NCBI RefSeq assembly: GCF_000252955.1
Contig: NC_014228.1
Coordinates: 3,564,665-3,628,664, forward strand
DNA from: Xenorhabdus nematophila ATCC 19061
Lineage (GTDB): Bacteria; Pseudomonadota; Gammaproteobacteria; Enterobacterales; Enterobacteriaceae
Direction of reading: 5' to 3'
DNA: 64,000 nt
Numbering within the stretch: position 1 is the first letter of the stretch; each line of letters starts with the position of its first letter. Shown piece after piece: positions 36,228 to 45,152 of the stretch. The notes beneath the pieces are model-generated. The model did no database searches. It had not been told where the DNA came from and saw nothing but the letters and a program-made list of their open reading frames with translations. Both the position numbers and the translations under genes were made by a program.

Positions 36228-38555
36228 ATGACCCCTTTATGCGTTTTTCATAAAACAACACCTTTGATTACGGCTATTCGCCTGAGCCTGCTACCGCTGG
36301 TTGGCCTGGCCTCTCTGTCTGCATTCGCCGCACAGTATGACATCGCAGCCGGCGATCTGGACAAAGCACTCAATCAGTACGCAGCACGCAGCGGGATCAC
36401 GTTGTCGGTGGACGCCAGCCTGACGCGCGGTAAACAGAGCAACGGGCTGCACGGCGACTACGACGTAGAAACGGGCCTGAAGGCGCTGCTCGCTGGTAGC
36501 AAATTACAGCTCAAGTCGCTTGGGAATAATAGCTGGACGTTGGAAACTGCTCCGATCTCCCAAGAGGATAAGCTCGTCGTGGTGGGCGACTGGCTGGGTA
36601 ACGCACGTGAAAACGATGTGTACGAACATGCCGGCGCACGTGATGTGATCAACCGTGAAGATTTCTCCAAAACGGGTGCCACCACCATGCGTGACGTGTT
36701 AAATCGTATTCCGGGTGTCAGCGCGCCGGAAAACAATGGTACCGGCAGTCACGATCTGGCGATGAGCTTCGGTATTCGTGGACTCAATCCACGCCTTGCC
36801 AGCCGCTCAACTGTATTAATGGATGGTATTCCGGTTCCGTTTGCGCCTTATGGTCAGCCGCAGCTCTCGCTTGCCCCCTTATCTCTGGGCAACATGAACG
36901 CAGTAGACGTGGTGCGTGGGGGTGGCGCGGTGCGTTACGGGCCGCAAAGTGTGGGAGGGGTGGTTAACTTTGTCACCCGCGCTATCCCGCAGGGCTTTGG
37001 TATTGAAGCCGGCGTCGAAGGCCAGTTGAGTCAGGTTTCTTCACAAAACAATCCGAAGGAGACGCACAACCTGATGGTGGGCGGTACGATGGATAACGGT
37101 TTTGGCTCGGCGTTGCTTTACTCTGGCTCCCGTGGCAGCGACTGGCGCGAGCACAGCGCCACCCGCATTGATGATGTTATACTGAAAAGCAAATATGCGC
37201 CTAACGACGTGCATACCTTTAATAGTCTGCTTCAATACTATGATGGCGAAGCCGATATGCCTGGCGGTCTGTCACGCGAGGATTACGATGCCGATCGCTG
37301 GCAATCCACCCGCCCGTATGACCACTTCTGGGGCCGTCGTCAACTTGCAAGCCTCGGCTATCAATATCAGCCGGACAATAAGCACAAATTCAATATTCAG
37401 GGCTTCTACACCCGCACGTTGCGCAGCGGCTATTTGGAGCAGGGAAAACGCATCACCCTTTCCCCACGCTACTACTGGGTGCGTGGTATTGAGCCTCGTT
37501 ACAGCCAGAGCTTTATGATGGGTCCATCCGTGCATGAAGTGGGAATAGGTTATCGCTATGTTAATGAATCAACTCATGAAATGCGCTACTACACTGCAAC
37601 AGCCAGCGGTCAGTTGCCCTCAACGTCCAGCCCGTACGACCGCGACACGCGTTCAGTTACCGAGGCTCACGCCTGGTATATTGATGATAAAATCGATATC
37701 GGCAACTGGACTATTACACCCGGTATGCGTTTCGAACATATCGAGTCATACCAGAACAACAACCTGAAGCATAAGCATGAGGAAGTGAGCTATAACGCGC
37801 CGCTCCCTGCGCTGAATGTGCTCTATCACGTGACTGGCAACTGGAATATTTATGCCAACACAGAAGGCTCCTTTGGCTCCGTCCAGTACAGCCAAATTGG
37901 CAAGGCTGTGAAAAGCGGCAGTGTGGAACCAGAAAAAGCGCGAACCTGGGAAGTCGGTACCCGATACGACGACGGCGCTCTGACTGCGGAAATGGGGCTG
38001 TTCCTGATTAACTTCAATAATCAGTACAGCTCCAACCAGACCAACGACACGGTGACCGCACGCGGTAAAACCCGTCACACCGGGCTGGAAACGCAGATGC
38101 GGTACGATCTTGGCGATCTGACGCCAACGCTGGAAAACCTCTCCGCCTATGCAAGCTATGCGTATGTAAATGCGGAGATCCGCGAAAGTGGCGACACTTA
38201 CGGAAATCAGGTGCCGTTCTCACCGAAACACAAAGGTACTTTTGGGGTGGACTACAAACCGGGCAACTGGACGTTCAACCTGAACAGTGATTTCCAGTCC
38301 AGCCAGTTTGCGGATAACACCAATACTATTACAGAGAGCGCCGATGGCAGCACTGGCCGTATTCCTGACTATATGCTGTGGGGTGTGCGCGTATCGTATG
38401 ACTTCGGGCCGGAGATGGCCAACCTGAATCTGGCGTTCGGTGTGAAGAACATCTTCGACCGTGAGTACTATACCCGCTCTTATGACGACAACAACAAAGG
38501 TATCTATGCCGGACAACCCCGCACGCTGTATATGCAGGGTTCCGTGAAGTTTTAA
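36228..38555 (+). CDS. fecA: TonB-dependent ferric citrate receptor FecA
   Basis: A 775-residue outer-membrane receptor. After a signal peptide (cleaved near AFA-AQYD) comes the N-terminal signalling domain ([19 protein letters not shown]), which talks to FecR, then the TonB-box region near KLVVVGDW, the plug ([20 protein letters not shown]), and a 22-strand barrel ending [13 protein letters not shown] precedes the ATG at 36228; an in-frame ATG at 36105 overlaps fecR and is unlikely. The gap before it (36130-36227) probably holds the FecI-dependent promoter. Very similar to enterobacterial FecA, suggesting transfer. Confidence 0.96.
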   Translation: MTPLCVFHKTTPLITAIRLSLLPLVGLASLSAFAAQYDIAAGDLDKALNQYAARSGITLSVDASLTRGKQSNGLHGDYDVETGLKALLAGSKLQLKSLGNNSWTLETAPISQEDKLVVVGDWLGNARENDVYEHAGARDVINREDFSKTGATTMRDVLNRIPGVSAPENNGTGSHDLAMSFGIRGLNPRLASRSTVLMDGIPVPFAPYGQPQLSLAPLSLGNMNAVDVVRGGGAVRYGPQSVGGVVNFVTRAIPQGFGIEAGVEGQLSQVSSQNNPKETHNLMVGGTMDNGFGSALLYSGSRGSDWREHSATRIDDVILKSKYAPNDVHTFNSLLQYYDGEADMPGGLSREDYDADRWQSTRPYDHFWGRRQLASLGYQYQPDNKHKFNIQGFYTRTLRSGYLEQGKRITLSPRYYWVRGIEPRYSQSFMMGPSVHEVGIGYRYVNESTHEMRYYTATASGQLPSTSSPYDRDTRSVTEAHAWYIDDKIDIGNWTITPGMRFEHIESYQNNNLKHKHEEVSYNAPLPALNVLYHVTGNWNIYANTEGSFGSVQYSQIGKAVKSGSVEPEKARTWEVGTRYDDGALTAEMGLFLINFNNQYSSNQTNDTVTARGKTRHTGLETQMRYDLGDLTPTLENLSAYASYAYVNAEIRESGDTYGNQVPFSPKHKGTFGVDYKPGNWTFNLNSDFQSSQFADNTNTITESADGSTGRIPDYMLWGVRVSYDFGPEMANLNLAFGVKNIFDREYYTRSYDDNNKGIYAGQPRTLYMQGSVKF

Positions 38556-38564
38556 TGGTTAATG

Positions 38565-38587
38565 CCCGGCGCTTTTGCAGCGCCGGG
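38565..38587 (+). terminator. hairpin between fecA and fecB
   Basis: CCCGGCGCT-TTTGC-AGCGCCGGG forms a 9-bp GC-rich stem 9 bases after the fecA stop, without a T run. It probably stabilises the fecA message or lowers expression of fecBCDE relative to the receptor. Confidence 0.6.
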
Positions 38588-38619
38588 TAAGCGCAACGTC
38601 ATCTGGTCTACAGGATCTG

Positions 38620-38669
38620 TGTGTATTGAAAACTTTGTGTATTTGAAAACATTGTGTATTTGAAAACAT
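38620..38669 (+). repeat. tandem 17-bp repeat upstream of fecB
   Basis: Three head-to-tail units of TGTGTATTTGAAAACAT, the first one base shorter and slightly altered, end just before the fecB ribosome site (GTGGAG). It looks like slipped-strand amplification. Confidence 0.85.
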
Positions 38670-38684
38670 TGTGGAGTGAATATT

Positions 38685-39584
38685 TTGCCTTTTATTCGCA
38701 TTTTTTTCGCAAGTCTGTTTGTGTTCGCAAGCCAGTCCTTTGCCGCTACTGTTCAGGATGAGCATGGCACTTTTACACTCAATAAAACACCACAACGCAT
38801 CGTGGTGCTGGAACTGTCGTTCGCCGATGCGCTGGCGGCGGTGGACATCAGTCCGGTGGGGATCGCTGACGACAACGACCCGAATCGCATTCTGGCGGAT
38901 GTGCGCACCCATTTGAAATCCTGGCAATCTGTCGGAACGCGCGCTCAGCCTAGCCTTGAAGCCATCAGCGCCCTGAAGCCTGATCTGATTATCGCCGACA
39001 GCAGCCGTCACGCAGGTATCTATACCACATTGCAGGAAATTGCCCCGGTTCTGTTGCTCAAATCACGCAATGAAACATACAAAGAAAACCTGCAATCGGC
39101 AGCAATTATTGGCGAAGTAGTAGGAAAAATCGCAGAAATGCAGGCGCGACTCAAACTGCACAGCGAGCGGATGGCAAAGTGGGCGAGCCTGTTGCCTGAA
39201 GGTACAAGTGTGGCATTCGGCACGTCACGTGAACAACAGTTTAATCTGCACACCAGCGGAACATATACCGGTGAAGTGCTGACAACGCTCGGACTGAAGG
39301 TTCCCGCGCCCGCAGGCCAGACATCGATGCCGTCGATAAATCTTGAGCAACTGTTGTCGATCAACCCGTCATGGCTACTGGTGGCGCATTATCGTCAGGA
39401 GAGCATTGTGAAACGCTGGCAGCAGGACACGCTGTGGCAGATTCTTACGGCCGCGCAAAAACAACAGGTTGCGGCGGTCAACAGCAATGCCTGGGCGCGG
39501 ATGCGTGGGATTTTCGCGGCGGAGCGCATTGCCAGCGATACAGTAAAAATCTTTCACCATCAGATGCATCCTGATACGAAATGA
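38685..39584 (+). CDS. fecB: ferric citrate periplasmic binding protein FecB
   Basis: A 299-residue periplasmic protein that passes ferric dicitrate to FecCD. It has a signal peptide (FIRIFFASLFVFASQSFA) and the class III binding-protein core: TPQRIVVLELSFADALAAV, SLEAISALKPDLIIADSSRH and WARMRGIFAAERIA. The start is uncertain because no ATG fits: TTG at 38685 lies 8 bases after GGAG and gives LPFIRI, close to the family start; GTG at 38676 overlaps the ribosome site. Confidence 0.9.
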   Translation: MPFIRIFFASLFVFASQSFAATVQDEHGTFTLNKTPQRIVVLELSFADALAAVDISPVGIADDNDPNRILADVRTHLKSWQSVGTRAQPSLEAISALKPDLIIADSSRHAGIYTTLQEIAPVLLLKSRNETYKENLQSAAIIGEVVGKIAEMQARLKLHSERMAKWASLLPEGTSVAFGTSREQQFNLHTSGTYTGEVLTTLGLKVPAPAGQTSMPSINLEQLLSINPSWLLVAHYRQESIVKRWQQDTLWQILTAAQKQQVAAVNSNAWARMRGIFAAERIASDTVKIFHHQMHPDTK

Positions 39585-40579
39585 AGCGTATTCAACACCC
39601 GGCGCTGTTGTGGGGGATCCCTGCTGCGGCGCTTATCGCTATTTTCTGGCTGAGTCTGTTTTGCTACTCAGCCCTCCCTATTTCTGCATTTGATGCGCTG
39701 CACGCGCTGGTGCCGGGGCACACGCCAACATTGCCCGAAGTACTGGTGCAAAACCTGCGTCTGCCGAGAACCCTGATCGCCCTTTCCATTGGTGCAAGTC
39801 TGGCACTATCGGGGGCGTTGCTGCAAACCCTCACCCATAACCCGTTGTCCTCGCCTTCTTTGCTTGGCATCAATAGCGGTGCGGCACTGGCTATGTCGCT
39901 GACCAGCGCACTCAGCCCATCACCGACCGAGGGTTTTTCCATCGCATTTATTGCCGCCTGTGGTGGTGGCGTAAGCTGGCTGCTGGTGATGGCGGCGGGT
40001 GGCGGTTTCCGGCCAGAACAGGATCGCAACAAGCTGATCCTCGCCGGTATCGCGCTTTCAGCGCTCTGCATGGCGTTGACCCGCATCACGCTGCTACTGG
40101 CAGAAGATCATGCGTATGGCATTCTTTACTGGCTGGCGGGCGGTGTCTCACATGCACGCTGGCAGGAGTTTTGGCAACTTTTCCCGATAGTCGTGCTGAC
40201 AACGCCCATCGTACTGTTGCTGGCCAACCAGCTTAATCTGCTTAACGTCAGCGACAGCACCGCCCACACACTTGGCGTAAACCTGCCGCGTCTGCGACTG
40301 GGGATTAATGCACTGGTGCTTTTGCTGGTGGGTGCCTGCGTCAGCGTTGCTGGTCCCATCGCATTTATTGGTCTGTTGATACCGCATCTGGCACGGTTCT
40401 GGATTGGCTACAACCAGCGCAACGTACTGCCTATGAGTATGCTGTTGGGAGCGACGCTGATGCTACTGGCCGATATGCTCGCCCGTGCTCTGGCTTTCCC
40501 CGGTGAGCTGCCTGCGGGCGCAGTGCTGGCACTGCTCGGTGCACCCTGCTTTGTCTGGCTGGTGAGGAAACGCGGATGA
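39581..40579 (+). CDS. fecC: ferric citrate ABC transporter permease FecC
   Basis: A 332-residue FecCD-type permease with about ten membrane segments. Family blocks are VQNLRLPRTLIALSIGASLA, GALLQTLTHNPLSSPSLLGI, and FIGLLIPHLARFWIG. It overlaps fecB and fecD by 4 bases each, so the operon is translationally coupled. Confidence 0.95.
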   Translation: MKRIQHPALLWGIPAAALIAIFWLSLFCYSALPISAFDALHALVPGHTPTLPEVLVQNLRLPRTLIALSIGASLALSGALLQTLTHNPLSSPSLLGINSGAALAMSLTSALSPSPTEGFSIAFIAACGGGVSWLLVMAAGGGFRPEQDRNKLILAGIALSALCMALTRITLLLAEDHAYGILYWLAGGVSHARWQEFWQLFPIVVLTTPIVLLLANQLNLLNVSDSTAHTLGVNLPRLRLGINALVLLLVGACVSVAGPIAFIGLLIPHLARFWIGYNQRNVLPMSMLLGATLMLLADMLARALAFPGELPAGAVLALLGAPCFVWLVRKRG

Positions 40580-41532
40580 AAATCGTGTTTCTAATCTGTA
40601 TTACCCTGATGCTGGCGTTCTGCTCTCTATTGTCGCTCAGGATGGGCGCTATCCCACTGCCGTGGCACGCGCTCCTGACGGACTGGCGCAGCGGCAGTGA
40701 ACACGATTACGTACTGATGCTGTATCGCCTGCCACGGCTTTTGCTGGCGCTGTTTGTCGGCTCAGCGCTTGCTGTTTCCGGCGTACTGGTGCAGGGCATC
40801 GTACGCAATCCACTGGCTTCGCCGGATATTCTCGGCGTAAACCACGCCGCCAGTCTGGCGACGGTCGGCGCGCTGCTTCTGCTGCCTTCGCTGTCGGTTA
40901 TCTGGCTGCCGTTGCTGGCATTTGTCGGCGGTATGGTAGCGCTGGCGCTGCTACGTACGTTGGTGAATACCTCGTTTCCCATGCGTTTTGCGTTGACGGG
41001 TGTAGCACTTTCCGCCTGCTGGGCAAGTATAACCGATTACCTGATGCTTTCTCGTCCGCAGGATGTAAACAACGCTCTGTTGTGGCTGACGGGCAGTTTA
41101 TGGGGGCGGGGGTGGACTTTTGTTGCGGTGGCAGTACCACTGCTGGCTGTCTTAATTCCGCTGAGCCTGTGTTTTTGTCGCGACCTCGATCTGCTGGCGC
41201 TAGGCGAAGCGCGAGCCGGAACGCTCGGCGTTGCGGTTACGCGCGTACAGCTTTGGGGGCTGGTGCTGGCAGTAGCACTCGCGGCGACCAGCGTCGCCGT
41301 ATGTGGCCCTATCAGTTTTATTAGTCTGGTGGTTCCTCATATGGTGCGAAAAATCACGGGCGGACGTCACCACTGGCTACTGCCCGTTTCCGCGCTGACA
41401 GGTGCATTGCTGCTGGTCGTCGCGGATTTACTGGCACGAACAATTCATCCGCCTCTGGAATTGCCGGCAGGTGTGCTGACCGCAATCATCGGCGCACCGT
41501 GGTTTGTATGGCTGCTTGTGAGAATGCGTTAA
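40576..41532 (+). CDS. fecD: ferric citrate ABC transporter permease FecD
   Basis: A 318-residue partner permease of FecC with the same fold: YRLPRLLLALFVGSALAVSG, GIVRNPLASPDILGVNHAA, and ISFISLVVPHMVRKITGG. It overlaps fecC by 4 bases and ends at the base before the fecE ATG. Confidence 0.95.
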   Translation: MKIVFLICITLMLAFCSLLSLRMGAIPLPWHALLTDWRSGSEHDYVLMLYRLPRLLLALFVGSALAVSGVLVQGIVRNPLASPDILGVNHAASLATVGALLLLPSLSVIWLPLLAFVGGMVALALLRTLVNTSFPMRFALTGVALSACWASITDYLMLSRPQDVNNALLWLTGSLWGRGWTFVAVAVPLLAVLIPLSLCFCRDLDLLALGEARAGTLGVAVTRVQLWGLVLAVALAATSVAVCGPISFISLVVPHMVRKITGGRHHWLLPVSALTGALLLVVADLLARTIHPPLELPAGVLTAIIGAPWFVWLLVRMR

Positions 41533-42303
41533 ATGAAATTACATATAGATAATCTGACCATCGGGTATGGTAACCGCCCTGTTCTGGATGCACTGTCACT
41601 CGTCCTGCCACCTGGAAAAATCACCGCACTTTTAGGTCCTAACGGTTGTGGTAAATCGACGCTATTGAAATGTATTTCTCGGCAGTTAGCGACGAAATCC
41701 GGCACCATCCTGCTAAAAAATCAACCTATTACAACGTTTTCATCCCGCCAACTTTCACGCTGCATTGCTTTATTGCCTCAGCATCATCTGACACCGGAAG
41801 GCATTACCGTTAGGGAGCTGGTCTCTTATGGCCGTAGCCCGTGGCTGTCACTATGGGGACGTCTCTCTGTAGAGGATAAAATGCGAGTGGAAGTTGCGAT
41901 GGAAAAAACCCATATAGTACATATGGCACAACGGCGGTTAACCGATCTCTCTGGCGGCCAGCGCCAGCGGGCGTTTCTGGCGATGGTACTGGCGCAGGAT
42001 ACACCTGTGGTGTTATTGGATGAGCCTACCACTTATCTTGATATCAACCATCAGGTTGAGCTGATGAGACTGATGGGCGAACTAAAAACGCAGGGGAAAA
42101 CGGTTGTGGCAGTTTTGCATGATCTTAATCAGGCCAGTCGCTGGTGTGATCATTTGGTGGTGCTGGCAGACGGCAAAGTGATGGCACAGGGAACGCCGGA
42201 AGTGGTCATACAGCCAGAATTACTCAGAACTGTGTTTGGCGTAGAAGCTGAGATTCACCCAGAGCCGGTGTCGGGCAGGCCAATGTGCGTGGTGGTTGGT
42301 TGA
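41533..42303 (+). CDS. fecE: ferric citrate ABC transporter ATPase FecE
   Basis: A 256-residue ATPase that powers FecCD. Walker A is LLGPNGCGKSTLL, the Q-loop is LLPQHH, the signature LSGGQRQRA, Walker B VVLLDEPTTYLD and the switch His VLHDLNQA. It starts directly after the fecD stop. Its first third looks less GC-rich than fecCD. An imperfect hairpin at about 42322-42353 follows. Confidence 0.95.
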   Translation: MKLHIDNLTIGYGNRPVLDALSLVLPPGKITALLGPNGCGKSTLLKCISRQLATKSGTILLKNQPITTFSSRQLSRCIALLPQHHLTPEGITVRELVSYGRSPWLSLWGRLSVEDKMRVEVAMEKTHIVHMAQRRLTDLSGGQRQRAFLAMVLAQDTPVVLLDEPTTYLDINHQVELMRLMGELKTQGKTVVAVLHDLNQASRWCDHLVVLADGKVMAQGTPEVVIQPELLRTVFGVEAEIHPEPVSGRPMCVVVG

Positions 42304-42321
42304 TCTTCTGGATAATTTTTT

Positions 42322-42353
42322 GTTTCCTCAGATCTTATAAAATCTGGGGAAAC
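42322..42353 (+). terminator. hairpin after fecE
   Basis: GTTTCCTCAGAT and ATCTGGGGAAAC pair with one G-T-like mismatch around CTTATAAA. There is no clear T run after it, so terminator function is only likely by position. Confidence 0.45.
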
Positions 42354-42381
42354 AATCTGATTATGGCTAAAGCCATAAAAC

Positions 42382-42431
42382 AGATTTGAGTACTTAACAT
42401 TGTACAAGTACAATGTTAAGTACTCAAATCT
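42382..42431. promoter_or_regulatory. perfect 24-bp inverted repeat operator of yefM-yoeB
   Basis: Arms 42382-42405 and 42408-42431 are perfectly complementary with only AA between them. The centre reads TTGTACAAGTACAAT and includes TGTACA, the core hexamer of YefM-YoeB operators. It ends 3 bases before the antitoxin ribosome site, so YefM binding should shut off its own operon. Confidence 0.8.
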
Positions 42432-42446
42432 TGTGAGGTAATGACC

Positions 42447-42701
42447 ATGAATGTTATGAGCTATTCAGCATTTCGAACTCATTTAGCTAAAACTCTGGAT
42501 AAAGTGAACGATGACCACCAACCCGTGATGATCACTCGTCAGAATGGTAAGCCAGCAGTTGTACTCAGTTTGGAGGATTTTCGGGCTTATGAAGAAACTG
42601 CCTATTTGATGGCAAGCCCTAAAAATGCAACGCGCCTAAACCAAGCTATTGCAGAGGTAGAAAATGGTAAAACTCTTGAAAAAGACTTACTGGAAGAATG
42701 A
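42447..42701 (+). CDS. yefM: type II antitoxin, YefM family
   Basis: An 84-residue antitoxin with the Phd/YefM N-terminal DNA-binding fold (MNVMSYSAFRTHLAKTLDKV, VMITRQNGKPAVVLSLEDFR) and a C-terminal toxin-binding arm (YEETAYLMASPKNATRLNQA). GAGG lies 8 bases before the ATG at 42447; an ATG at 42441 is too close to it. It overlaps the toxin gene by 4 bases. Confidence 0.92.
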   Translation: MNVMSYSAFRTHLAKTLDKVNDDHQPVMITRQNGKPAVVLSLEDFRAYEETAYLMASPKNATRLNQAIAEVENGKTLEKDLLEE

Positions 42702-42952
42702 TTCTATCTTGGGCAGAAACAGCGTGGGAAGATTATCTTTATTGGCAACAAACCGATAAAAAAACCCTAAAACGCATTAATACTCTTATTAAGGATATTG
42801 CCCGACAGTCTTTTGATGGGCTAGGTGATCCTGAACCCTTAAAACATAACTGGTCAGGATACTGGTCCAGGCGGATTGATCGTGAGCATCGCCTAGTTTA
42901 TAAGGTTACAGACACCGCAATAATTATTGTTCAATGTCGCTATCACTACTAA
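42698..42952 (+). CDS. yoeB: type II toxin YoeB, ribosome-dependent mRNA endonuclease
   Basis: An 84-residue RelE-fold toxin that cuts mRNA in the ribosomal A site. It shows ILSWAETAWEDYLYWQQTDK, the catalytic Glu and Arg regions GDPEPLKHNWSGYWSRRI and REHRLVYKV, and the diagnostic end CRYHY, whose His-Tyr pair is catalytic. All appear intact, so the toxin should be active. Confidence 0.93.
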   Translation: MILSWAETAWEDYLYWQQTDKKTLKRINTLIKDIARQSFDGLGDPEPLKHNWSGYWSRRIDREHRLVYKVTDTAIIIVQCRYHY

Positions 42953-42996
42953 TTTTCTGAGCCAAAATTTTCCAGCCGTATTTCAACAATAAAATC

Positions 42997-43026
42997 GCGC
43001 AATCAATCACCTCTGTATGATTGCGC
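42997..43026. terminator. terminator between convergent yoeB and the adenylate-forming gene
   Basis: GCGCAATCA and TGATTGCGC form a 9-bp stem with a 12-base loop. A GATTTTATTG tail follows on the minus strand. Confidence 0.6.
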
Positions 43027-43071
43027 TGTTATAGGGTAAGCATACTTAAATAGTCTTCCCAGATTTCCAAA

Positions 43072-44349
43072 CTACCCCTTTTTCCTGATAATCCGGCGAC
43101 GTTTATTAAACAAATCCGGTACTATCGTCTGAGATACACACTGCCACTCAATTTTATCAACATCAGCACCCTGTTTAGCGAAATAATCGCTCAATGCTGA
43201 CTGGCATTGTTGTAAAATCGCAATATCGCAATCACCTTCCAAACGCAGCAATAAATCCATCTGTGTCAGCCGATAATCACTCGTCAACGGCAGGGTATTT
43301 GCAATAATGCGTGAGCAAGGATCAGCAAAAATACCCACATTTTCCCCGTTATGTGCAGGCAAAATCAATTGATCATCACTGCGGCCTTCAATACGTTCTA
43401 TTGCCAATGCCGGATTACCGCAAGCGCACGGCGTTTTCTTTATCACCAGAATGTCATCCAGCTGATAACGCACAATAGGCTGAGTTTCCCGCGTAAAATC
43501 GGTGATGATCGGGTTAAAACGTGATTTATCAATCCATTTTGGTTCAATATGGAGGAATTCTTCATTCAGATGCAGCGTTCCATGCGGGCAGGTGCACGCC
43601 AAAAAACCCTCCGTTGCCTGATAAATTTCGCCGACTTCTTTGAATACGCTTTCCAGTAGCTTGCGATCTTGCGGTTCCAACACTTCAGCCACTGAAACCA
43701 CTTTATCCGGTGATAGTGACACATCACCTTGCTGGATCTTCAGTGCCAGCCCTCGTAATACCTGGGCTGGAGCAACAACGATGGTTGGCTGGTATTCCAC
43801 CAGCGCTTGCACCTGTTGATTAAAATCTGCGAACAAATCAAAAAAGCGGAAGGATATCCAGCGGTTCTGTACGCTACCGTAGAGATTATTTCCTGCACGT
43901 AGAAAAAGTGCGACACGTTCACCATGAAATAAACCGTTCGGCAGCATTTTGGCAAGCATGATTCCTGACCAAATGCTCCTCTCTTTAGGGCTTATAACGA
44001 AGATACCACGCTGCCCTGATGTGCCCGATGACATTCCAACACTGAATTTGCCGACCGTTGGTTTGAAATCCCGCGATTGCTCACTCAATCGTGCACACTC
44101 CAAGAGTGCATCACGCTTAAGCCCCGCCGTATTCATCTGATCGAAATTTTCCATCATGATGGCCTTATTCATCAGCGGATACTCTGCCAGCGGCAAATCA
44201 CCGTACGGAGCAAAATAAGGACTTTTTGTCAGGATATTGCGCCGGAATGCCGACAATGCTTTTGACTGATGCTGTTCAAGCTGCTGACGGCAGGTAAATT
44301 TCCACTGCTTTTTAGCGCGCCAATAATACCAGAGCGTTTTGAGTATCAT
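43072..44349 (-). CDS. adenylate-forming enzyme, F390 synthetase/PaaK-related
   Basis: A 425-residue enzyme of the acyl-adenylate superfamily, closest to F390 synthetase-related proteins. The ATP loop is SVGMSSGTSGQRGIF; later motifs are IYQATEGFLACTCPHG (in place of the usual YG-SE), VRYQLDDI (the ribose Asp) and a C-terminal lid with ERIEGRSDDQLIL. The CxC/CACG cysteines may bind metal. The substrate is unknown, presumably a carboxylate. It overlaps the metallo-hydrolase gene by 4 bases and is last in a four-gene operon with a condensing enzyme and an SDR. Confidence 0.8.
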   Translation of the reverse strand: MILKTLWYYWRAKKQWKFTCRQQLEQHQSKALSAFRRNILTKSPYFAPYGDLPLAEYPLMNKAIMMENFDQMNTAGLKRDALLECARLSEQSRDFKPTVGKFSVGMSSGTSGQRGIFVISPKERSIWSGIMLAKMLPNGLFHGERVALFLRAGNNLYGSVQNRWISFRFFDLFADFNQQVQALVEYQPTIVVAPAQVLRGLALKIQQGDVSLSPDKVVSVAEVLEPQDRKLLESVFKEVGEIYQATEGFLACTCPHGTLHLNEEFLHIEPKWIDKSRFNPIITDFTRETQPIVRYQLDDILVIKKTPCACGNPALAIERIEGRSDDQLILPAHNGENVGIFADPCSRIIANTLPLTSDYRLTQMDLLLRLEGDCDIAILQQCQSALSDYFAKQGADVDKIEWQCVSQTIVPDLFNKRRRIIRKKG

Positions 44350-45152
44350 TTCAAATCTCCCTCATGACATAGCTGGATGGGAATTTGCTTTTGGTCAATC
44401 TGATGTAACTTATTCAACGTGTCGTAATAAGCACGGCTGTCATCCATGATGATATTTGCCAGTTTTGCCGGCCCGCGCAGTTCACGATAGTTACTCGGTG
44501 ACCATGCGGCATCACCCGCTAACACGACCCAGCCCTGCTCGGTTAATACACATAAGCCAATGTGCCCCGCAGCATGACCGGGCAACGGGACAATAAATAT
44601 CTGTTTCTGACTATCTGGCACCGCATAACCTTCTCCCAATGCCGTCAGTTCTTCCGGCAAAGAACAGGCTTCAAACCCTTCATAGAAACTGACTCTGGAT
44701 TCAAAATCCGCCGGAATTAACCCGCGCACAAACGCCCGCGTCAACGCAGCGATACCCCGTAAGTTACGCGTTTGCTGCCAGCCTTCTCCTGAACAGATAA
44801 ATGTGGTCTGTGGGAAATCCCGCAACCCGGCAATATGATCACCGTGAAAGTGGGAAATGATGATGCCATCAATATCATTTGGTTGAATGCCATCCGCTTT
44901 TAACTGCATCACCAACGAATCTTTGGTGTCAAAGAAAACCGGCGTGACAGTGCGGTATAACCGTATGATCCCTGTACGGGTATGGTCGTAAAAATGTCTG
45001 GCATACCCCGTATCAAGCAGCCAGCGTTTATCATTGCACTCCAATAGCCACGCCCGGGCTGGAAAACTGCATACGCGAAAGCTGGCCCCTTTCAGTGCCA
45101 TACAGCCGGGATGAGTACAATATCCCACCTCAAATACACGCATCTTAACCAT
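44346..45152 (-). CDS. metallo-beta-lactamase-fold hydrolase, lactonase-like
   Basis: A 268-residue MBL-fold enzyme. The metal motif is IIISHFHGDHIAGL (HxHxDH), followed by LPGHAAGHIGL and VLAGDAAWS, giving the full set of His and Asp ligands. The arrangement resembles AHL lactonases and other small ester or lactone hydrolases, so a lactone or thioester product of the operon is a plausible substrate; that is inference. The ATG at 45152 overlaps the SDR stop by 8 bases; an ATG at 45143 is possible. Confidence 0.82.
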   Translation of the reverse strand: MVKMRVFEVGYCTHPGCMALKGASFRVCSFPARAWLLECNDKRWLLDTGYARHFYDHTRTGIIRLYRTVTPVFFDTKDSLVMQLKADGIQPNDIDGIIISHFHGDHIAGLRDFPQTTFICSGEGWQQTRNLRGIAALTRAFVRGLIPADFESRVSFYEGFEACSLPEELTALGEGYAVPDSQKQIFIVPLPGHAAGHIGLCVLTEQGWVVLAGDAAWSPSNYRELRGPAKLANIIMDDSRAYYDTLNKLHQIDQKQIPIQLCHEGDLK

